From: Strongylocentrotus droebachiensis
Lineage: Eukaryota > Echinodermata > Echinoidea > Camarodonta > Strongylocentrotidae
DNA: 64,000 nucleotides
Assembly: GCA_035222895.1 (NCBI GenBank)
Contig: JAVYIG010000870.1
Coordinates: 62,001-126,000, forward strand
Direction: 5' to 3'
The first letter of the stretch is position 1. Every line of letters starts with the position of its first letter. The position numbers were made by a program, and so were the translations under genes. Under the pieces are notes generated by a model. That model saw only the letters and a list, made by a program, of their open reading frames with translations. It ran no database searches and was not told where the DNA came from. This document shows, in pieces, positions 45,701-54,700 of this stretch.

Positions 45701-48700
45701 GACAATATATTGAACTTCTCCATATTTTTTCTTTAACCTCTTATCCAAAAACTACAAAATGACAAAATGTTGGTCAAAAGGCTTTGGCCAAAATCCAAGG
45801 TCTATGCCCTTTTGACCAGCACATAATGATTCAATTTTATTCTATTTGATTGATTTATTTATGTTTGATTTTCTTCTTTTTTTTTGCATTTTTACAAATA
45901 TATAACAAACAAACCATTGCAAATTCTACACATTTCAATGAAAATGATTCCCTAAAGGTTATAGGTCATAACACCAATATCAGAACAGCTACCTACCCCT
46001 TTGTTGTCTTGCATGCCAGCTAGTTTCTTGTTGGTCTTCAGAAAGAGCTTGGTAGTCAGTTTATGGCCTCGTTTGATTGCAAGGTGAAGTGCGGTTTGTC
46101 CCAAATGATTCCTAATCAGTGGTCAAAGTTCAAAGGTTAAAAAGGAAACATGAATCTCAAAATAATTTTTTAAATAATGCAATCCAATGGAACAAATAAG
46201 ATTAAAGAGTATTTCAACATTTCAGGAGGACCTTGGTAGTCAGTTTATGGCCTCGTTTGATTGCGAGATGAAGTGGGGTTTGTCCCAAACTATTCCTAAT
46301 CAATGTTCAAAGGTTAAAGGTTAATAAAAATCATGAATCTCAAATTATTTTTGAAATAATCTAATCCAACGCAACAAATAAGATTGAAAACGTTTCAGAA
46401 TTTTCACTACCTCTATTTTGAGAACAACTTGCTTCTTAGAGGTCCTGGCTTCTACGTATTCTGTTTTTGTGATTTGTAATTTATGTTATGATGCCATATT
46501 GTATTGAATTGAATTGAATTTGGCAACAGAAAAAGTGGCTCCTGTAGACAGGTGGCCTCTCACTTCTTTCTCAAGGGAGGTGAAATACCTGGCCACTTAG
46601 ACAGATGGCCACTAAGAAAGGTTTGACCGTCATATTGAAAGCTTCAATTTGTGAAAAGTCTCAAAAGCTTACTGTTCATAGAGGCCCACATCATCCTGGT
46701 TCTTCAGTAGAGCTTTAGCAGTGTCAAAATGACCACCCTGGGCTATCAGGTGCATGACAGTATTCTCCTGGGAATCCTTCATGAAGACACAATGCTTGTG
46801 CCAACCAACAAACTCCAGCAGACTCCTGGATGGGATGTAAGAATTAGACCTTAAGGTCTTAGTTGTGAATTTAAGTTTTCTAAGGCATGTTGCAAGAGAA
46901 TGGTGGGGCATCTTGTCGGTAAACGGTATGCTTGTGCCATGCAAAAAACTTTGAAAGAGCCTCAGTTATCTCTTATCCTGCCATGCAGCCTAATGCCACA
47001 GGGCTAATTCCCATTGTGCCAAGCCTCAAATCCCCCTGTGCCAAGTTAATTTTGAGATAATAGGATTAACGCGATAGTACTATCAATAGTGCGTGCGAAA
47101 CACTAGGCACAGGACAATGGGCATGAACAATAACTGCTATAACGAATGTGAGCATGCATGCATAAAGCAGATAAGCGGTAGCTCGCTCGCATGAATGAAG
47201 CAACCAATCGATAGTGTGCTTGTGTTCAAAGCACTATAACTGTAACATGCAAGCAGCCTTATGGCAGGAAATGAGTTAAGAGTTGTGTGCTCTACCTTTT
47301 GCAGATTGTATACAAATGCAACAAAGTCTAGCAGACTCCTGAATAGGATGCAAGACTCAGACATAAGGAATTAATTTTGATTTTGATTTTGGGGCTTATT
47401 TCAAGAGAAAAAAGGTTTGATTGTGCCATGCAACAACTTCTAGCAGACTCCTGTAAAGTGTACAGGAATATAGACACATATCAGTTTAACATCATGTCTT
47501 GAGAATTTCTCAGAACAGTACACTTGCAACCAATTCTAGCAGATTCCTATATGAAGGACAGGATTTAGAAAACAGACAAAAGCAGTATATCTTTCTACTG
47601 CTGGTATATTTTTCCTAGGAAAGCATTAAATTTAACTGCTTTGTTTTCAAAACAATACTGAAAGCTAGGTTCAATGGATATTTTGGTCTTAAATGTGAAG
47701 AAGATTACACCCACCCAATAAAAAAAGTTTGATTCTTCCTGACATACTATTTTTATGGTCTGATGAAAAAAATCATCTCAGAAGCAAATCAAATGATTTC
47801 TTCACAAAGACTGCTTCATTTGGCTCAATATTTTATAGGTACTCCAGAACTGCATTTTCAAGAAAATAGTTAAGTTTTGGGGGCAACGCCAGACTTTCTC
47901 AAGCAAAAGAGACACATGGTCGGGTGGTCACGTTGCACGACCTTTCATATATTTCCTGTAGGGTTTTCACAAAATGTCAGGTAAATTGGACCAGATTGTT
48001 TGTAGATTTAAAGGTTTTATCACAAAAATCTCGCCCAAATTTTGTGAATAAAGGGGCATGTTTTCACAAATGATCGGGTAACACGACCACCCGATCGGAC
48101 GCGATGAACCAATGATTCAAAGTAAGCCATCTTACTCTGTCTGTCCCTTGGCTGCACAGAGCAGTATGATCATCTCAATCTCCATGGATTCACAGCCGGT
48201 ACTGATGTCATCAAAGCTTTTCAGCAAATCCTATTAAAGAGGTCAACAAAAAAGGGAAAGATGTAAAGAAACCTTAAAGAATGCACTTACAGTTAACAAC
48301 TTAATTATTCATACCCTGCCAAGTTTTGTAACTTTTTAAGTATGTGAAAAATTGAAAGTCTTTATTTTATGTCCCACAAACCATGACAAAATCGTATGTG
48401 GAAAGTTCATTTCATATGAAGCCACTGTTTTGCTTGCCAGAACACCTTAGAAACATAGATACTTCGGAAGATCTCATAATTATGAACCCAGTTCATCATT
48501 TCCACTCCTTCTGTATCATATTCTGTAAAGCACATAAAGACATGCAAGTATGCCTGTGTATTATGAGCCTCGTTTGATTGTGAGATGAAGTGATGTTTGT
48601 CCCAAATGATTCCTAATCAGTGGTCAACGTTCAAAGGTTAAAAAGGAAACATGAATCTCAAAATAATTTCTTTAATAATGCAATCCAATGGAACAAATAA

Positions 48701-51700
48701 GATTGAAGAGCATTTCAAAATTTCCAGGGGACCTTGCTAGTCAGTTTATGGCCTCATTAGATGAAGTGTGGTTTGTCCCAAACTATTACTAATCAATGGT
48801 AAAAGGTCAAAGGTTTATACAAATCATGAATCTCACAAACGTTTTATTATTATTAAACCAACCTGGAGGACCAGAGAAAGGTTTTTCTCGACTGAGATCC
48901 ATTTGATAAGTTCAACCATGATGGACGAATCCTTCACATGTTTCAGAAGAACAACCAGGCAATCGCTCGATCCTTTCAAAGCTGTGACCTTAAGCAATGA
49001 CGGGGATCCGTCAATTTCGTTGTCCAAATTCAGCTTCAGGTCCTTATCATTACTATATAGAATTCGAAATGAGAGAACTGCGATTAAGTAGAAGGCTCTA
49101 TACCAGGGGGGGGGGGTTCACAAAACTTGTCATTAGTGACAAATGACAGTTTTTGTTATAAGCTACTGAAATCCTTGCTTCTGATTGGTTATCAGCAGAT
49201 TTGTCACTGATATTTGTCATTTGTCATCGTAAAAAGGCTTTGTGAAACGCGCTCCAGGGCTTTTTAAAGTCTGGACGGCCCTGGAGGCTATGCTTCATCC
49301 TGGGTTTTTTGTAACTGTAACAATTTCCCTCTAGATCAGAGAGACCTATACAAGCCATGTTTTCTTCATTATACAGATACAAGTGACATTATTGTACATT
49401 TTAGGAGTAGATTGTCTGAGTCTGAACCACAATTGAGTAATTTTTTAGTCATGTCCAACTTTCTAGCAACTGATGGTAACGTTAGTTGTTCAACTTCATT
49501 TGACGTAGACAGATAATCGGAAGAATTTTTGCTCTAAAAATGGCATTGCATATCTTGGACCCTTTGGCCTTTATGGAAATCTCATCCGGACCGTCAAAGA
49601 AAGGTTTGAGAACCCCTGTTCTGTACAGAATATGTACTTGTGCATGTTTTCTAGCAACTGATAGTAACGTTAGTTGTTCAACTTCATTTGATGTAGACGT
49701 ATAATCAGAAGAATTTTGGCTCTAATGGTATTGCATGTTTTGGACCCTTTGGCCTTTATGGAAATCTCATCCGGACCGTCAAAGAGAAGGTTTGAGAACC
49801 CCTGCTCTGTACAGAATATGTACTTGTGCATGTACAGGCATTAACAGATTCACTTTTGAGGAAGCAGCATGTAGTTTTGTCTAGATTCCATCAAGGCAGT
49901 TCCTAGACTGGTATATGATGTTTAAAGGGCCACTCTAACCAAAACGGGCAAAAAAATGAAAATAAGACAGGTAGAACAATTTTTGATGGAGATTCCGAAT
50001 ATGACAATGATTTTTCTTAGAATTCATCAATAATTTGGTGATGATGCATTTGAGGTCACTGCAAGTTCTAGTCAAAAGGAGGGTGATTTAGGCAGTAACG
50101 CGTCATTAAAAAGGCAAACTATGATATTAATTGAAGAAAAAAAAGACATTTATCTGAAAAATATAATATGCACTTGATAATCCCAGTACGTTTCTGGCAA
50201 TTTCAGAGGCTGGAATATTTAATAATAAGTAGAGGTGTATTCATGTTTTGAAAGGCTATGTTAGTTGGGTTAGAGTGGCCCTTTAAGTGTGAACATTTAC
50301 TTTTGCAACATGATACACAGCTCTTCAGCAACTTCAGCATAGTTGCCCCTGCAGGCGTAGTGCAGGGGGGTCAGCCCCTTGGTGTTCTTGGCAACCAGGA
50401 GCCTCGGGCAGAGATCATGTAGCACGTGGACAATGTCCAGGTGTCCTTGCTTGCATGCCGTATGCATGATGGTGGAACCATAGCGCGATTTGACCTCGAG
50501 GAGGTAATTGGAGGCACCACTGTCCTTTTGATCTGCCGGACATACTGATAATCGTGAGAAAAATAATATTACATTTATAAACCACCTTTCGTATGGTGTC
50601 CCTCAGGGGTCTGTGTTGGGCCCATCAATCTTCAGCATTTATGCCAGCCCTGTTGCCGAGATTGCACGGTCCCAAGGCATCAATATACATCTTTATGGGG
50701 ATAACACCCAGCTATACACATCATGCATAGACAAGAAATACTCACAAACAGAGAGAGAGAACATTATCATACAAAACTTAGATTAATTACAAACATAGAG
50801 GAATATTACAACCAATAAGAAAAGATGTCTTTTGGAAGGGGGCAAATAACTGAAGAAGCCCTTTCCCTATCTGGTTCAAGGGACTACAAGTCTATTACTA
50901 ACGGCTGATCGTGTATTATACATGGATGTTTGCGAATAGAGTAGATCACCTAGGAAAGCTGGGGCTTGATTGAGACACTTGTCAGCGCATGAGAGAGTTA
51001 GGGTTTTACTAAATGATATTTAGAAAGTTTCAAGAGGAATTATGTACAAGTATTTGAAGTTTTTTGAATTTTGAAAATCACTCATTGTTCACAAATTTAA
51101 GAACACGCAAACAATATTTCCAGCAAATATTGCAAAGGAATTGTCTATGTCAACAAATTACTGCGTCAACATCATTCAAAACACAATTCATCCTCCAAAT
51201 AAATGAAGAATTCACTGTTGACTATAACAATAAGTTTTGCAACATTCCAATTTTTAATTTGCCCCAAGTCGATGCGCTAGTGCCCGTCGGTAAGGCATTA
51301 CGTTACGAGACCACTGTTCTACCACTTAGAATATATAAGTAACAGATCTATTCAGCCAGAATTCTCCCTGACTCACCACATGTCATACAGCACCTGATCA
51401 GCATCTCGTTACCCGTCTTGATGACTTCATGTAGGACGGTCTTCTGATATATGTTCTGAGCTAACAATATCTGTAATGAAAAAACACAGGGAAACATCCT
51501 GTTTGAAAGTGTACATGTATAGAGCTCATACATCTTCCTCAGACCAGAATATGGTAATATATTTCCTGAAATGAAATGTGTTTTTACACTAAATTCCTTA
51601 CCCCGAATCCCATCATAATAAGGACTCTCAACTTTCAAATATCTTTAGAAGACGTATAAGAGTGGGCTCTCATGGGGAATTTGACACCATTCGGCTGTTT

Positions 51701-54700
51701 ACCAAATAACAGGTACTGTCAGTCACCCGGATTAGCCTTCAATTCTATGACCAACATATGGACAAGTCATTATCTATCTTTTCCCCCACCCAAAGACTCT
51801 CCAAGAGACTAACAGGGTATTTCTTGATAGGCCTACAAGTTCGCTGTGTGCAGACTTGTACATCCGTTAATGCTATTTCCACCAAGTCTCGTGTCAGCTA
51901 AATATGGCCTTGTGTACGTGGAAACTGACGACCCAATCCACTGCACTATTTGTAGCAACTTGCTCCATCTTTATAGAAAACAATGTGGTGCCTCTTGGTC
52001 CCCCATGATCCTCTTTTTCTTATGTTAATTGAGAGCTGAGTTGGTGAGATAACCACCTGTCAGTGACCACGCTGGGTGGTCTAATCCCTCCTGGCCAAAC
52101 TAGTACAAACAGGCTTTAAGATACAATTTTCCTGGAAGAAGAAAGACTCTCACCCTCTGCATGTCGCATTTTCTACGCTGGCAAGTTGAAAGGAATCGTA
52201 GAGCATACTTCACGTTGCCCTTCTTCAGGATGATGTAGAGAGGCGTGCTCTTCGCAGCATTGACGGCAAGGGGGTTAGCTCCGTGTTTCAAGAGCAGGAG
52301 GGCAGCATCAAACTTACCATTGTGGCATAAAATGGTGAGAAGCGTTGAATTAACTCTGCCAAACCTCACCGGTTGCTGAAAAAGGCCAAAGACATAATTT
52401 TAAAACAAGTGCAAAATAAAACTACTCGCATTTGTATAGCACTAAATACAACACTTGTAAGTGCTCTACATTGTATTTAAATCGTTATTACCACAGTCAT
52501 TGGATTCAATGGCTTATCTGTTCACATGATAGCGCACACGTTCTGCTCCCTGGGGAGTATTCCGGCAAGGCACCATTTTACAAGCACACAAATTCACATT
52601 CCAATCCTACCGGGTACCCATTCAACACCTGAGTGGCAAATGTAGGTTAATGTCTTGCCAAAGAACATAAGTGCCAAGGCACGACTCAAAACCACGAACC
52701 ATGAGATCCACAGTCCGGCTACGTATCTACTAGACCACGACACCTCTACATGCATAACTTCCATAGTAAGAAAGAAAAATAGTCGAAGCCAAACTGGTCA
52801 TTGTGGAATGCAATGTTGAGAGTGATTGCTGCAGTAGCCCTCCAAACTTCAAAGTTTAATTGATGCAAGAATTATCATATTATTAAAAAAGATGGAGGGT
52901 GGAGCAAGAGGGTGTTCTACCTCTGTACAAAATAACTGTCACAGATTCTTAATAATAATACAGACATTTATAATGCGCAACATTTCCACCCAAAGGGTGA
53001 TCATGGTGCTTACAATGAGCTACATAATATACTTCGATACAATTTTGCTTACATTACATTATACATGGTAAAAAAAAAAGATGATATTAGATAAGTTTTC
53101 AGGCTGGCCTTGAAACTATGTACTGATTTACATCAAGTGTGATATCTGGATGTGATGGAAGGGCTCGGATCACAATCTTCTGTCCAGGAAACTAACCGCC
53201 AACTACAGTTCTCTCTCTCTCTCTATTACAAGGGTGGTAGGAGCGGCAGTGGAAAATAGAGGACAGGGGCTTTTTATCACCTATGTACAGAATAACCATT
53301 AGCAGTACTTACATCAACTCTAAGATCTGGATGTGAGAGAAGGGCTTTAATCATGATCTTCTGTCCCTCAAACTTACAAGCAAGCTGTAATGGTGTTTGA
53401 CCTTGATTATCCTTCACGTTGACCTGTACCTTCTTGGCTACCAAGAGTTCAACCAGCTTAGCTTTATCTTGAGCCTGGTGTAAACAAAAACAAAAACTAT
53501 AAATAAATGATGTTGTTTGTTTGTTGGTGTGTTTTCACCTAACAGCGAGGAAAGCTTGTGTATGTTCGTAAGTAAGAAAACAGGGGGACCGAAGGCTCCC
53601 AGTCCTCTCTGAGGGGAGTTGGCAAGTGGGTAACTGGTAATGCCTTACCAAAGTAGTGCAACGATTTGGTTTTGAACCAAGGACCTTCTGGTTTATACAA
53701 GACCACTTCTCTACCACTGAGCCAGCGCGCCTCATTCATCTTGAAGCTAGAAGGGAGTTTATTAACTCTGTGTAAAATAATATGATTTAAAGCCCCACTG
53801 CACTCCTTATACTTGCTCCCTCTATATAGCAAACAATGCCTAATCGGTGCCTGTTGGTCCCCCATGATCCTATTTTCCTTATTTTAATTGAGAGTTAATT
53901 TGATGAGATAACCACCCATCAGTGACCTTGCAGGGAGGTATAATCCCCCTGGTAAAACAAGTACAGACAGGCTTTAAGGTTCTTCTGGCTCCCAACATTT
54001 GTTTACACTGGACTGCCACTAACAAATATTGCTTTGCATATTTATAGGAGTTTCAGTTTTGGGCAAATGTAGGCCGTAATAATTTCATATTATATATTTT
54101 AGGACACGATTCTGAAAATATCTTTACCATTATGCAAAATCATTATTTCTGAACCATGATATGAAATCATTGTAAGAGCACTAACTGTTTTCATATAGTC
54201 AGCACAGCAAATGAAATAAAATTTAATCCTCAAACTTACTTCAAGTAAGTTTAATCCTAGTTTGTTTCTGACTACAAGATGAATGGGCACATCAACAATT
54301 TGTTCATACTTTAATTGTATCAACTCTGCAAATCATACAAACAAATATTCCCCATGGAAAACTGCTCAAATTTAAACCCTACACTGGCCTAAAGCTTTGT
54401 TTCAAAAACAGATTCAAGAAAAGAATCTAACAAGTTTCCCTTTGTTAAATGAGATCCTAGACCCCGGGTCTATTCAAACTGATTTCTATAGTAGAATATA
54501 TGGACCAATAAGATTAATCCTTAAACTTACTTGACCTTCGACCCTGACTTTGTCTCTGACTGCAACGTGAATGGGCCTCTTTCCTCCTGCTCCCCTAACA
54601 TCAAGATCTAAAATATTGAATAAGAAAAATAAAGAGTAAATGCCTAAGAGTGTTGTAATAAGGTAGAGTAGGTATTGTAGTTGAGTGGTGTAAAGATAAA

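Noticed and set aside
53660-53733. Functional tRNA gene on the minus strand
   Set aside because: Both boxes are clear, but a SINE body follows directly and no clean acceptor stem is seen.
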